Assembly: GCA_950022655.1 (NCBI GenBank)
Contig: OX465580.1
Coordinates: forward strand, 5,486,088 to 5,550,087
Reading direction: 5' to 3'
Length of the DNA: 64,000 nt
Source of the DNA: Alentia gelatinosa
Lineage: Eukaryota; Annelida; Polychaeta; Phyllodocida; Polynoidae
Of this stretch, positions 51,301 through 61,343 are shown piece by piece. The position numbers and the translations under genes were made by a program. The notes under the pieces were generated by a model, which had not been told where the DNA came from, ran no database searches, and worked only from the letters and a program-made list of their open reading frames with translations. The stretch's first letter is position 1, and each line of letters opens with the position of its first letter.

Positions 51301-51645
51301 TGCACCCCCACTGATTTATTGATACCGACACACAATCTGGTGCACCATCGACATACTTTTAGGGAAACTCAAAAAATCTATGCCGCTTTCGTCAGCCAGT
51401 GGATACGGGCTTTTAGGGTACCTCAATAGATCTCAACCGTTTTTGTCGGCCAAAGGAAATTTATTACGGAGGTTTATAAGGTGACAGAATTATTGTTATC
51501 ACTAGTGCTGAGACCCATCATCACCAGTAAGTGTTTTTATTATACACCAGTCAGTCTAGCCAATCAGTACTCTATAAACCCGTTTCCAGTGGCCGACGAA
51601 AATGGCGGAGAGTCCCCATGAAAGTCTGTCGGTGGTGCCACTGAC
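51301..51645. other. Unclassified DNA
   Basis: Diverged pieces related to the 246-bp unit (GTCAGCCAGTGGATACGGGC, GTCGGTGGTGCCACTGACTT). No gene. Confidence 0.4.
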
Positions 51646-51822
51646 TTTATCTCACCCCTGGTACAAGTTTAGCTATAGGAATAACATTAGAAAAATGTAC
51701 TCAACGATCACCCTGGTAACGTTACAATACTACGCCACGGCCGTGACGTAGTGAATTTGCTAAGCATATTCTGATTATTCTGAAGTTGTGATGATATTTA
51801 ATGTCATAGAAAGGGGTAAGAT
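51646..51822. mobile_element. MITE family Q-like, copy 4
   Basis: TTTATCTCACCCCTGG and AAAGGGGTAAGATAAA inverted ends; interior foldback TACTACGCCACGGCCGTGACGTAGT. Confidence 0.7.
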
Positions 51823-51826
51823 AAAT

Positions 51827-51975
51827 CCAGAACTGCACTTGAATTGTAAAATAGACAATACTTCACTCGTTTGGCTGTGCCAAAATCGTCACTCGGCTTC
51901 GCCTCAATGACGATTGCGGCCCAGCCAAACTCGTGGAGTATTGACTATTTATACGATTCTCGATGCAGTTCTATG
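51827..51975. repeat. Foldback with conserved apex
   Basis: AACTGCACTTGAAT...AATAGACAATACTTCACTCG TTTGGCTG and CAGCCAAACTCGTGGAGTATTGACTATT...GATGCAGTT are inverted; the apex CACTCGGCTTCGCCTCA lies at 51892-51908. Confidence 0.8.
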
Positions 51976-52415
51976 TAAGAATTTTGGTATCAATTTATTA
52001 GTGAGGATGTATTGTATGCACATATATTAAATTTCAGTGTAGCTGAGATAGCAACCTGAATCCAGCTATATCCTGGATGTGGTACCCCACCTCATGTCCC
52101 TATATACTTTATGAATCTTTATGAAGTCAAATGCTGGTTGATTTCTAAATTCTATTGATTTTTGCAAATAACATGCATGGATAATATAAGTGCCATATAT
52201 CAGCAAATAGAAAATGCCAAAAGACTTACCCTACAACCGCATAAAAACCTCCCAGGGAGGTGGTTTTAAAACTAAGAACGATACTGGCTGAACGATTACG
52301 ATTAGGACTAACCTCAGGCGACAGTGACCACGTATCACTGCGTTTTATTAGATGGGTTGCTCAAGTTTCCATGAAATCGTTTACAGCTGGTATCATTTAC
52401 CAACCTTTTCCTTCA
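51976..52415. other. AT-rich intergenic stretch
   Basis: No gene or clear repeat boundary seen. Confidence 0.4.
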
Positions 52416-52418
52416 TTA

Positions 52419-52578
52419 TGCCCCAGTCACACTGGCGTAAAAACGGCGTTTTTCCATGTACGCACTTCTACGTTCTTCTACGCATTTTGAAGTCTACAAA
52501 TACGTTGTAAAATGCCGCAAAACGCGGAGATGAGTATAGGAAAGTCAGAAGTTTTTTTACGCCAGTGTGACTGGGGCA
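52419..52578. mobile_element. Harbinger-like MITE family S, copy 1, 160 bp
   Basis: TGCCCCAGTCACACTGGCGTAAA / TTTACGCCAGTGTGACTGGGGCA are perfect 23-bp ends, flanked by TTA on both sides (52416-52418, 52579-52581). A third copy of the right end (TATACGCCAGTGTGACTGGGG) follows at 52660-52686, so a second element or a composite once lay here. Confidence 0.9.
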
Positions 52579-52699
52579 TTAAAGAAAAGCAAACAAATAC
52601 GTTCCAAATCCGTAGCTAATACGTGGTCCCCACCAATTCAAATATGTAGAAGAAAGGCCAAAATTATACGCCAGTGTGACTGGGGTATATTAACATTTC

Positions 52700-53280
52700 G
52701 TTACGAAGGATCGAACCCATGCAGCAACGGACCTTACAGAAGGTAGAACTTGAGGCCTTCTCATCGAGATCTTACTTCATGTTCATCTTGTAAGACCGTC
52801 CTCCATAAATCACTTTAGGTAACGAGAATACAACAAAGCCCATAATGCGATCACTCCTTTTATCGGTCTTACTTTTAAAAACACCTCCTGCTGATATCTA
52901 AAGCCACATCACAAAATCTCGTTCATTTTTACTCAGACGGCGCCAGTCTCCGCCCGGATTTCTCACACTGAGTTATTTTCTGTGAATTATCCACAAACGG
53001 CCCGGGGCTGACCAGTAAATGGTGGTCTGGTCTCTCAGGTGTGCCTCGTCTTTGATGTTCGCCGCCTTGTCAGGTGTAATCAGGGTCAGGTGTGAGGTCA
53101 CAGGGAGGTGTGAGGTCACAGGTAGGTGTGAGGTGTGTGTGTGTGATCTACAGATAGGACATCTACCTGCACGCTCACTACCCACGTGGTAGGCACACGT
53201 ACACAACCCACGTGCTAGGTACGTGGGTATCTATATACGTCCCATAATCAGCGTACAGGCGAGGTGTATCACCTAGTGTT
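52700..53280. other. Mostly unclassified; E-box and AGGTCA repeats
   Basis: 52695-52715 carries GGATCGAACCCATGC, whose complement looks like a tRNA B box, but I can build no cloverleaf. 53090-53135 has AGGTGTGAGGTCACAGG units; 53178-53225 has CCCACGTGG and CCCACGTGC E-boxes. A minus frame ending CPICRS is not enough to call a RING domain. Confidence 0.3.
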
Positions 53281-53329
53281 ATAGTGATGATTACTTCCCA
53301 GATAATGCTTCCAAATTCAGTACATTTAT

Positions 53330-53716
53330 TACCATCATCCCTGTCTGTCTCTATCCCTCTCATTTTGTCTCTCTCGGGTTCTCTCTCTGTCTCTTTCCTT
53401 CTGTGTGTGTGTGTCTCTCTCTGTCTCTATCGCTCTCTGTCTCTTTCTCTCTGTCTCTCTGTGTTCTCTGTCTCTGTCTCTCCTTCTCTGATTCTCTCTC
53501 TCTGTCTCTCTCTCGCCATGTGTCTGTGTTTGTGTCGCTCTCTCTGTGTCTCTTTCTGTCTCTCTCTCTCTCCCTCTCTATCTCCCTCTGTCCCTCTCTC
53601 TTTGTCTCTCTCCCTGTCTCTCTCTGTCTCTGTCTCTCTGTCTTTCTCTGTCTGTCTCTCTCCCTCTCTGTGTCTGTCTCTCTCCCTCTCTGTGTCTGTC
53701 TCTCTCCCTCTCTCTG

Positions 53717-53747
<31 letters not shown>

Positions 53748-55250
53748 GTCTCTCTCTCTCCCTCTCTGTGTCTGTCTCTCTGCCTCTCTCTGTTTCTGTC
53801 TCTCTCTGTCTTCCTCAGTCTCTCTGTCTCTCTCTCTCCCTCTCTCTGTCTGTCTCTCTGCCTCTATCTGTCTCTGTCTCTCTCTGTCTTCCTCAGTCTC
53901 TCTGTCTCTCTCTCTCCCTCTCTCTGTCTGTCTCTCTGCCTCTATCTGTCTCTGTCTCTCTGTCTTCCTCTGTCTCTGCGTCTCTCTATGTGTGTCTGTG
54001 TGTCTCCCTGTGTCTGTGTGTCACTCTTCTCTATGCTGCTCTCTGTCTTTCTCTGTCTTTTGCTCTCTGTCTCTGTCTCTCTCTCTGTCTCTCTCTGTCG
54101 CTCTATGTGTGTGTCTGTGTCTTTCTCTGTTCCTCTCTTTGTCTTTATCTGTCTCTCTCTGCGTCTCTCTCTGTCGCTCTATGTGTGTCTGTGTCTTTCT
54201 CTGTTCCTCTCTTTGTCTTTATCTGTCTCTCTCTGCGTCTCTCTCTGTCGCTCTATGTATGTCTGTGTCTTTCTCTGTTCCTCTCTTTGTCTGTCTCTCT
54301 CTGTGTCTCTCTCTGTCGCTCTATGTGTGTGTCTGTGTCTTTCTCTGTTCCTCTCTTTGTCTTTCTCTGTCTCTCTCTCTGTGTCTCTCTCTGTCGCTCT
54401 ATGTGTGTCTGTGTCTTTCTCTGTTCCTCTCTTTGTCTTTCTCTGTCTCTCTCTGTGTCTCTCTCTGTCGCTCTATGTGTGTGTCTGTGTCTTTCTCTGT
54501 TCCTCTCTTTGTCTTTCTCTGTCTCTCTCTGTGTCTCTCTCTGTCGCTCTATGTGTGTCTGTGTCTTTCTCTGTTCTTCTCTTTGTCTGTCTCTCTCTGT
54601 GTCTCTCTCTGTCGCTCTATGTGTGTGTCTGTGTCTTTCTCTGTTACTCTCTTTGTCTTTCTCTGTCTCTCTCTGTGTCTCTCTCTGTCGCTCTATGTGT
54701 GTGTCTGTGTCTTTCTCTGTTCCTCTCTTTGTCTTTCTCTGTCTCTCTCTGTGTCTCTCTCTGTCGCTCTATGTGTGTCTGTGTCTTTCTCTGTTCCTCT
54801 CTTTGTCTGTCTCTCTCTGTGTCTCTCTCTGTCGCTCTATGTGTGTGTCTGTGTCTTTCTCTGTTACTCTCTTTGTCTTTCTCTCTCTGTGTCTCTCTTT
54901 GTCGCTCTATGTGTGTGTCTGTGTCTTTCTCTGTTCCTCTCTTTGTCTTTCTCTGTCTCTCTCTCTGCGTCTCTCTCTGTCGTTCTATGTGTGTGTCTGT
55001 GTCTTTCTCTGTTCCTCTCTTTGTCTTTCTCTGTGTCTCTCTCTGTGTCTCTCTCTGTCGCTCTATGTGTGTCTGTGTCTTTCTCTGTTCCTCTCTTTGT
55101 CTTTCTCTGTCTCTCTTTTTCTATTTGCCTCTTTGTCGCTCTATGTGTGTCTGTTTTTCTCTCTGTGTGTCGCTCTTCTTCTCCTCGTTGGCGCTCTCTG
55201 GCTTTCTGTCCCCCTCCTTCTCTCTGTCTCTCTCTGTCTTACGTATGTAG
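53330..55250 (+). repeat. Polypyrimidine satellite, open in all plus frames
   Basis: 1.9 kb of TCTCTG-type DNA. The first 700 bp are irregular; from about 54090 a 67-80-bp unit appears: GTCGCTCTATGTGTGTCTGT GTCTTTCTCTGTTCCTCTCT TTGTCTTTCTCTGTCTCTCT. Almost no A, so stop codons are absent on the plus strand and 560-660-codon Ser/Leu/Val/Cys frames result. Confidence 0.97.
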
Positions 55251-55329
55251 GATGAGGATCTTCTCTTGACGTATCACTGACCAATGCCTATTGCCGATTT
55301 CTCACAAGGCAGACCAAACAATCTATTTA

Positions 55330-55631
55330 CGGTAGAACCCCGCGTGAGAGAAAACTCCGTTCTGAGCAAAGGTATTCCCTTACACGGGGTGGCTTCCCTA
55401 CACAGGTTTTTTAGAATTAAGTTTATTGCATCTCTCATAAATTATACAATGAGTTTTTCAGATACAACAAAAATATTAAATACACATCTAATATAGGGAA
55501 ATATTCTGAGCTCAAGCGTTCAGCTTGGAGGGTGACATTTAACCTGGGTGACATCTAGCATCTAATAGAGGGAGCCATTCTGAGGAAAAGTGTAGGTTAA
55601 CGCGGGGTGTCTCCTTATTAGGGTTCTACTG
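55330..55631. mobile_element. Pogo-like element family X, copy 3
   Basis: CGGTAGAACCCCGCGTGAGA / AACGCGGGGTGTC...GGGTTCTACTG with TA on both sides. Interior includes a retro-tail at 55407-55497. Confidence 0.7.
55407..55497 (-). mobile_element. LINE-like 3' tail inside X3
   Basis: Minus: GAGAGATGCAATAAACTTAATTCTAAAAAA, the same arrangement (GCAATAAA, about 10 bases, A run) as the 38.7-kb LINE. Confidence 0.4.
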
Positions 55632-55637
55632 TATACC

Positions 55638-55782
55638 TAGATTGGCTCCAGTCCCTGCATACTATGCCAGCCTCTTCGCTGGGTTATATTCCTGGGCTGA
55701 TCGGGCGTTAGGAGAAGTCCACATGTTGCAAAGTAGTTTTATGTATTAATAATGTCCATAATTAAAGACTTAGGCAAGTCTA
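55638..55782 (-). mobile_element. Family N MITE N3, 145 bp, 9-bp target duplication
   Basis: TAGATTGGCTCCAGTCCCTG ... TTAAAGACTTAGGCAAGTCTA. Flanks CTGTATACC (55629-55637) and CTGTATTCC (55783-55791), 8 of 9 identical. The target is the right end of X3. Confidence 0.8.
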
Positions 55783-55954
55783 CTGTATTCCCATAATGAG
55801 ACTAGGTTTTCGCTTTACTAGCCATCTTTGAATGATACACAAACTCTCACATCCGCCCAATCCTACAAACCACCCATGACTGATAGGTAAAGAGGTCTAA
55901 TGATGGTGGTCGACCAGGGATAGCAGGCTGAGGCCAGTGTAGACTGGATTCAGT

Positions 55955-56875
55955 CCCTTTATTATCCATGGTATACAAAGACCCAATTGAAAATGTATGG
56001 GGACTCAGTAAACCACAAACCATTGTTTATCATCCATGGTATACAAAGACCCAATTGAAAATGTAAGGGGACTCGGTAAACCATGACCCATTGTTTATTG
56101 TCCATGGTATACAAAGCCCCAATTGAAAATGTACGGGGACTCAGTAAACCACGAACCATTGTTTATTATCCATGGTATACAAAGACCCAATTGAAAATGT
56201 ACGGGGACTCAGTAAACCACGAACCATTGTTTATTATCCATGGTATACAAAGACCCCATTGAAAATGTACGGGGACTCAGTAAACCACCACCCATTGTTT
56301 ATTATCCATGGTATACAAAGACCCAATTGAAAATGTATGGGGACTCAGTAAACCATGACCCATTATTTATTATCCATAGTATACAAAGTCCCAATTGAGA
56401 ATGTATGGGGACTACTACCCACTACCCATTATTTATTATCCATCGTATACAAAGACCCAATTGAAAATGTATGGGGACTCAGTAAACCACGAACCATTGT
56501 TTATTATCCATGGTATACAAAGACCCAATTGAAAATGTATGGGGACTCAGTAAACCACGAACCATTGTTTATTATCCATGGTATACAAAGACCCAATTGA
56601 AAATGTATGGGGACTCAGTAAACCACGAACCATTGTTTATTGTCCATAGTATACAAAGTCCCAATTGAGAATGTATGGGGACTACTACCCGCTACCCATT
56701 ATTTATTATCCATCGTATACAAAGACTTCATTGGAAATGTACGGGGACTCAGTAAACCACCACCCATAGTTTATTATTCATGGTATACAACGACCCCATT
56801 GGAAATGTACGTGGACTCAGTAAACAACGAGCCATTGTTTATTATCCATGGTATACAAAGTCCCCATTGAAGTCC
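55955..56875 (+). repeat. 67-bp satellite derived from foldback family K
   Basis: About 14 copies of TTATTATCCATGGTATACAA AGACCCAATTGAAAATGTAT GGGGACTCAGTAAACCACGA ACCATTG, the left part of K (16672-16757, 45505-45580). Confidence 0.95.
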
Positions 56876-56960
56876 CCATTGACGACGTAATATCCTCGCT
56901 AATCGCTTGGATATTACTACGCGTCAACTATTCAGAGATTACGGCCACTCGTAAACAAAA
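56876..56960. repeat. K foldback arm closing the 67-bp array
   Basis: TTGACGACGTAATATCC / GGATATTACTACGCGTCAA around TCGCTAATCGCT, then GGCCACTCGTAAACAAAACC as in K1. Confidence 0.75.
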
Positions 56961-57275
56961 CCAGTCATTATTGTGTATATCTATTGTACGAGAGTAATAC
57001 AAGAACTGACCAATCAGTGGCCAGAATGTTAGCGACGTCACACTAATGCGGTCTATGAATTGTGGACAACCTTTGGCCTTACTTAGGAGATCGGTTTGAG
57101 GAAATTGGAGGAACTAAAGTGGCTGATTATTAATCTTAAGTCGTGGAGACGGGGTGGGTTGAATACTGAACTCGAGTTAGTAGTGTGAGTGTTTATCGCA
57201 CTCCGGTCAAGTCGACTACTCACTGTGTTTAGCTGACGCCTCGCGCAGTAACGAGACCTGAGCGTCGTGCGATAA

Positions 57276-57562
57276 TATCGTAAAACTGGATGAGGTTTAA
57301 TCTTGTCCACAGTATTCCACGACTGGAGTTTGGCAAAGTGACTTCATGAGGCGAAGCCGAGTGGAGTCCGGAGCCAAAACTTCAGGAGTGGAATGCGGTG
57401 GCCAAGATTAAAACGAATCAGGTTTTGATTTTATCCTACCCTATCTCCTCGATTTTGGAAAATTACGTGATAACAATATTACGTGATAACTCAGTATGCC
57501 AGTCAGCGTGGCATACGGAAACCCAATGTTAAGCCTATGGGATTTTAATTAGGGGTAGGATA
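57276..57562 (-). mobile_element. MITE family P, copy 6 (inverted, complete)
   Basis: TATCGTAAAACTGGATGAGG ... AATTAGGGGTAGGATA. Apex TGAGGCGAAGCCGAGTG at 57349-57365. Two internal copies of ATTACGTGATAAC. Confidence 0.8.
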
Positions 57563-57659
57563 AACACTCAAATTAATAACTCTCGTTCAGTTTCTGCTAA
57601 GTATTCTATGTCTAAGCCCCCAACTACCTCACACCTCCCTAGACTGGCCTGCCAGGTGT

Positions 57660-57860
57660 TAGGATAAATCATTATCTGAAAAATAGTATTATACGGAAAC
57701 TGGCTTACTGTCTTCGTACGTCAAATATATGCGGTGAAATTATTGATCAGATACATCCCGATGCCGAAGGCAGAGGGATGTATCTGATTGATAATTTTAC
57801 AAAGTATTTTGACGTACAAAGACAGTCAGCCCGTTTTCGTATTATTATATACCTAAAAAT
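57660..57860. repeat. Long foldback
   Basis: Inner arms ATCAGATACATCCC / GGGATGTATCTGAT around ATGCCGAAGGCAGA; outer arms TACGTCAAA / TTTGACGTAC, CTGTCTTCG / CAAAGACAG, and further AATAGTATTATACGGAAAC / GTTTTCGTATTATTAT. Arms become less perfect outward. Confidence 0.8.
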
Positions 57861-58014
57861 AGCGAATTTATAGCTAGTCACGTGATCACATACCCCGTAC
57901 GTCACAGTGTGACGTACGGCTATACATACTTCATGGGTAGCAGGGGGCAGTATGTGTGGTTCATACGGCCATAGGTATATAATAAAATTTCTTCTTACAA
58001 AAAAAAAAAAAAAA

Positions 58015-58260
58015 AAATCAAAGACCTGAGCACGTCTAGGGTGAGTGGGGTGGAGCTGTGGGCATGCTTCACTGCACATTAAGATGGTCAGTTCAGGTGG
58101 ACAGTAGGGGGAGGGGCGGGGTGGTCATCGCGGTGGACAGTGGGGGAGGGGTATGATGGTCCGTTCAGGTGGACAGTGGGAGGAGGGGCGGGATGGTCAG
58201 TAGGGGGAGGGGTATGATGGTCAGTTCAGGTGGAGATGGGCGGGGTACGTTCAGGTGATG
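58015..58260 (+). repeat. Family-N end and G-rich 50-bp tandem repeat
   Basis: ATCAAAGACCTGAGCACGTCTAG (58018-58039) is an N end. 58084-58250 repeats GATGGTCAGTTCAGGTGGAC AGTAGGGGGAGGGGCGGG with deletions. Confidence 0.75.
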
Positions 58261-58432
58261 ACGGCTTCTACCCCCCTCTGTGTGCCCCCGTCATGCCCGA
58301 CCTCCCCCTGTATTGTTATCCAGGCCTCAAACTGACCACTGGTCAGTCCTGACCTTTATACACCTACACCTCCACTGTTATCTGAAGATGTTGCCAGTTT
58401 GTGTCGTCTTCATTTATATCAGTGTCACACCC

Positions 58433-58835
58433 TATAGAGAACAGAGCCATTGTTAGTTCATAAAGCAGCCACTAGGCGGCGAGCAGTATGGCAGGCCCCT
58501 TGGGGGGACAAAACCTGAATTCTGGCTCTTTTTTCTTACAAAATTCAACTGCCTTTCAATGTTTTACCGTGGTTCCCTTGACTCTCCACACCCATCCCAG
58601 AGCAGGATGAGGTAATGATTAAACCCAGGAAATGATGTTTTTCACATGGAACACTTTATATACATATGTGAGCAAGGCTAGAGTTGTGACACTTCCCAAT
58701 TATCACTCACTTCTTTTGCACCTCCATTAGTGAAGAACACCTACTTTTTCACCTCCATTAGTGAAGAATACATACTCGGGGGGGGGGGGGGGGGCATCAT
58801 GGCAGCCCCCATGGCTCATAGGCTATATGCCGTAT
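58433..58835 (-). mobile_element. Repeat family E, copy 4 (inverted)
   Basis: AGAACAGAGCCATTGTTAGT through TTTCAATGTTTTACCGTGGT, TGTGACACTTCCCAATTATC and two ACCTCCATTAGTGAAGAA units to a G18 run and GGCTATATGCCGTATA. About 85% like 4551-4938. The G-run replaces the C-run of the other strand. Confidence 0.75.
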
Positions 58836-58906
58836 AACTTATGGCTATGCAAATACAGGATACAAGGAGACGTTGTGCGAGGTCATCGTTTCATCGCATT
58901 CAAACT

Positions 58907-59213
58907 TTTATCTCACCCCTGTCATTTTTGTTCCGTAGGCTTAACATTTGGGAATTCATTCTCCATGCATCTATGAGTATTGTAGTCCGTTCTCCATGGT
59001 CTATATCCTGTGTGTCTACATCCATTCTTTTAGTGTGTAAAGGGGTGAGATCAAAACTGAAAACAACTTGTTTTGGTCAAAGTCGTTGTTCTTCAACTCG
59101 TTTGAATGCTAAGTGATATTTACTCAGCTGTCACCTCGTTCATATCACACCGCATCAAACTCGTGGAGAACGATGACTTTGACCAAAACTTATTGGTTTC
59201 TTCTTTAGCTCGC
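58907..59213 (+). mobile_element. Foldback MITE family Q, copy 3
   Basis: TATCTCACCCCTGTCATTTT ... GGGGTGAGATCAAAACTG, then TTTTGGTCAAAGTCG / CGATGACTTTGACCAAAA around CAGCTGTCACCTCGTTCATA. Confidence 0.75.
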
Positions 59214-59316
59214 TATGACAGTCCTAGCCTACAACTCGAGTATTATCTGTGGATATTGTCAGTTTGTGTCACTTAACTTAATCTCAACGTCAGACCCATA
59301 AGGCCCAGTTTAACCT

Positions 59317-59366
59317 GGGACCTGTTTCAAAACCATAGACTTAACCCACGTTTTGAAACAGCTCCC
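59317..59366. repeat. 50-bp hairpin with GGGACCTGTTTCAAAAC ends
   Basis: GGGACCTGTTTCAAAAC / GTTTTGAAACAGCTCCC; essentially two terminal repeats of the GGGCCYRTTTCA family with 16 bp between. Confidence 0.7.
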
Positions 59367-59727
59367 TGCTGATGTCAAATGCACTGATACTATCGGGAAG
59401 GGTTGTATTGGTCGGTGGTGCTCCAGGAGAAGATACCTGATAATCATTGAGGCATTTATACCTGACACCTGGGGTCTTTTGCCTTTGGAAGTACAAGGAG
59501 ACTTAGTACAAAAGTTTTCGTTTAGTAATATTCCAGCAATTATCAGCGTTTTCAGCGAATTAAGACCATATGGACGATATGGGACACCTGCACGATTCTT
59601 CATTAAACACTACTTTGTTGTCTTTTTGCTCTCATATTGTACAGACATCATGCGTCTAAGATTCCTTTTTCGTTGTTCGTAGTTTATTCAACCTACCCTC
59701 CCCCGGCCTACGACCCTTCTACATTCT

Positions 59728-60293
59728 CACTCTCCACGCAGAGATTCTGAGCCCTACTTCCTACGGCCGCTTGTATCTCTGCACCGACCTGCCTGTTTGG
59801 GACAGATTCTGTCCCATCCCCCAGATTTTCAAATATCCTAAATTTGTCATGGTTTGGGCAGTATTTTGCATTCTACTTGTAGATAGAGATACAATATTTA
59901 TATGGTTAATGATTTACACTCATTTCTGTTATTTGTTATTTCAAACCAGACACAGTCTCTGGGATTACTTTCTTCAGTTGAAAGCACCTCATGTGTTGCA
60001 GGGTTTGCCCACTCAAAGGGGCAGTCTAATCCACCTTGGATTCACATTATAAAGTGGTTTAAAGCTGAAAAAGAAACAGCTTTAATGTCTGTATAGCTCA
60101 TTTAACAACTCCCATATTTCACAATTCATAATATATGAGTTGTTTGAGTTTCATAACTTTTGACAGTTACACTGTTTTGAATCTGAAATCTTAGCTGGTT
60201 CCCCGTGTCTTTTGTGGATACCCAGGGAACCAGCGTTGGCTTGAGGCAGAGATTAGCAAACGATAGTGCCGCGAAAGATCTGCTGGGAGAGTG
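59728..60293 (+). mobile_element. Mutator-like element M3 with perfect 9-bp target duplication
   Basis: CACTCTCCACGCAGAGATTC ... AAAGATCTGCTGGGAGAGTG, 566 bp. CTACATTCT at 59719-59727 and 60294-60302, perfect. It carries a near-terminal hairpin GCTGGTTCCC / GGGAACCAGC at 60194-60232, as in M1. It is the simplest full copy and serves as the empty-site reference for the nested repeats in M1. No transposase. Confidence 0.88.
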
Positions 60294-60576
60294 CTACATT
60301 CTCAGATTGTTAAACGGACCCCTGGTCAGTTGCCAGACGCCTGACAGCAGTGCTGCCAACTATCATTTTGCAGGATATTTGCATTTATACTGTTACAACG
60401 GCTTATGGTTTTATGGAAAAAAGTTTTTTTTGAATTTTTGAAATACTCTTTTGATAATATTGATCTCTCAATGAAAAAAGTAGTACGGGAGACAACGTTA
60501 GTGCTCCATTATCTAAATCAGCAATGTGTTCTACAATACTTGGAGATCATCATATCTAATTTCCAGGAAATTAACA

Positions 60577-60717
60577 TTATATATTTTCAAGGTAAATTGA
60601 CCAATATGCCTTTAGAATGAAGAATGATAGAAGGAGACAGTGATCTAATTCCATCCAATATTTCCCATCCTTCATTCTAAACGCAGTCCGGGTTCCAGGT
60701 ACGTCGGGTGCTGCCAT
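60577..60717 (-). CDS. Candidate gene start (ATG in a YY1-like element)
   Basis: ATG at 60717-60715 lies in CCAGATGGCAGC, an animal YY1-type start context. The frame has 46 codons: MAAPDVPGTRTAFRMKDGKY, then WMELDHC, and then a more hydrophobic AT-rich stretch that may already be intron. No donor stands out. Upstream carries three promoter motifs (60718-60810). Family unknown; could be the first exon of a housekeeping gene whose later exons are at lower coordinates. Confidence 0.4.
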   Translation of the reverse strand: MAAPDVPGTRTAFRMKDGKYWMELDHCLLLSFFILKAYWSIYLENI

Positions 60718-60810
60718 CTGGGGACCGGATGTTGGGGTCACGTGACCTGGATTGACACCTGCGCAGTGGGGACTGCTGTAGCAGACGACATTTGAACTTC
60801 CGGAGGGAGA
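60718..60810 (-). promoter_or_regulatory. Promoter-like cluster: USF, NRF1 and ETS motifs
   Basis: GGTCACGTGACC at 60736-60747 (perfect palindromic E-box), CTGCGCAG at 60759-60766 (NRF1-like core) and ACTTCCGG at 60796-60803 (ETS, CCGGAAGT on the minus strand), all within 90 bp of the ATG. This combination is typical of TATA-less animal promoters. MITE G2 sits 120 bp further upstream. Confidence 0.5.
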
Positions 60811-60929
60811 ACGTCTCTGACAGATGCTGGACAAATAACCGGTGTTCATGAAATGTAGCGTGAAAAATGTGCCTTTGAAACGAAAGGTGGAAGTTGTCAG
60901 AGTAATCAGTTGAAACCGAACAAGAGTTA

Positions 60930-61210
60930 GGCCTGGCGTCCACCTACTACGATAGAAATTTAGACCTACCGATATGTCACCGATACAAAAAGCAAATAGC
61001 GGCGACATATCGGGAAGGTGCAAAATCGTAGACAAAGTCTAGACATGCCAATCCACCATGCATCTTAATAGGGCTTTTTCGGTGCCTAATCGTAGAAATG
61101 TGGTCAACTGCCCCGATATTAGGTGACCTTCCGACGCGATTTTGATTTTTTATCGGGAGGTGCATCGTAGACCATATCGGTGCCATATCGTAGTAGGTGG
61201 ACGCCGGGCC
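60930..61210. mobile_element. Harbinger-like MITE G2, 281 bp
   Basis: GGCCTGGCGTCCACCTACTACGATA / TATCGTAGTAGGTGGACGCCGGGCC with TTA on both sides (60927-60929, 61211-61213). The interior is longer than in G1 and includes ACATATCGGGAAGGTGCAAAATCGTAG-type repeats. Confidence 0.88.
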
Positions 61211-61343
61211 TTAGACTTGTCAGTGTTTATGCCACGACGGAAGGTCGTGTATTACTACGCGAAGCGGTAGCTGAGGGTAGTGAGGAACAGACCTGACCAG
61301 AGTGGAATAGACACTGACAAGTCTAACTCAAGTTCGCTTTCAT

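Noticed and set aside
52690..52780. tRNA gene or tRNA-derived SINE on the minus strand
   Set aside because: Only a B-box-like GGGTTCGATCC is present; I could form no acceptor or anticodon stem and no A box at the right distance.
52973..53206. RING finger domain in a minus frame ending CPICRS
   Set aside because: One CPIC motif without the preceding Cys/His spacing; the rest of the frame is repeat (SHLPVT units).
53284..55269. Open frames of 661, 615 and 569 codons on the plus strand
   Set aside because: All three frames are open because the DNA is almost free of A; translation is low-complexity S/L/V/C throughout.
59353..59682. 109-codon frame just left of M3
   Set aside because: Composition is plausible, but it begins inside a 50-bp MITE hairpin and has no splice or promoter support.
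60205..60441. Coding frames crossing the right end of M3
   Set aside because: They span a transposon end and its target duplication; no codon-like conservation with M1.
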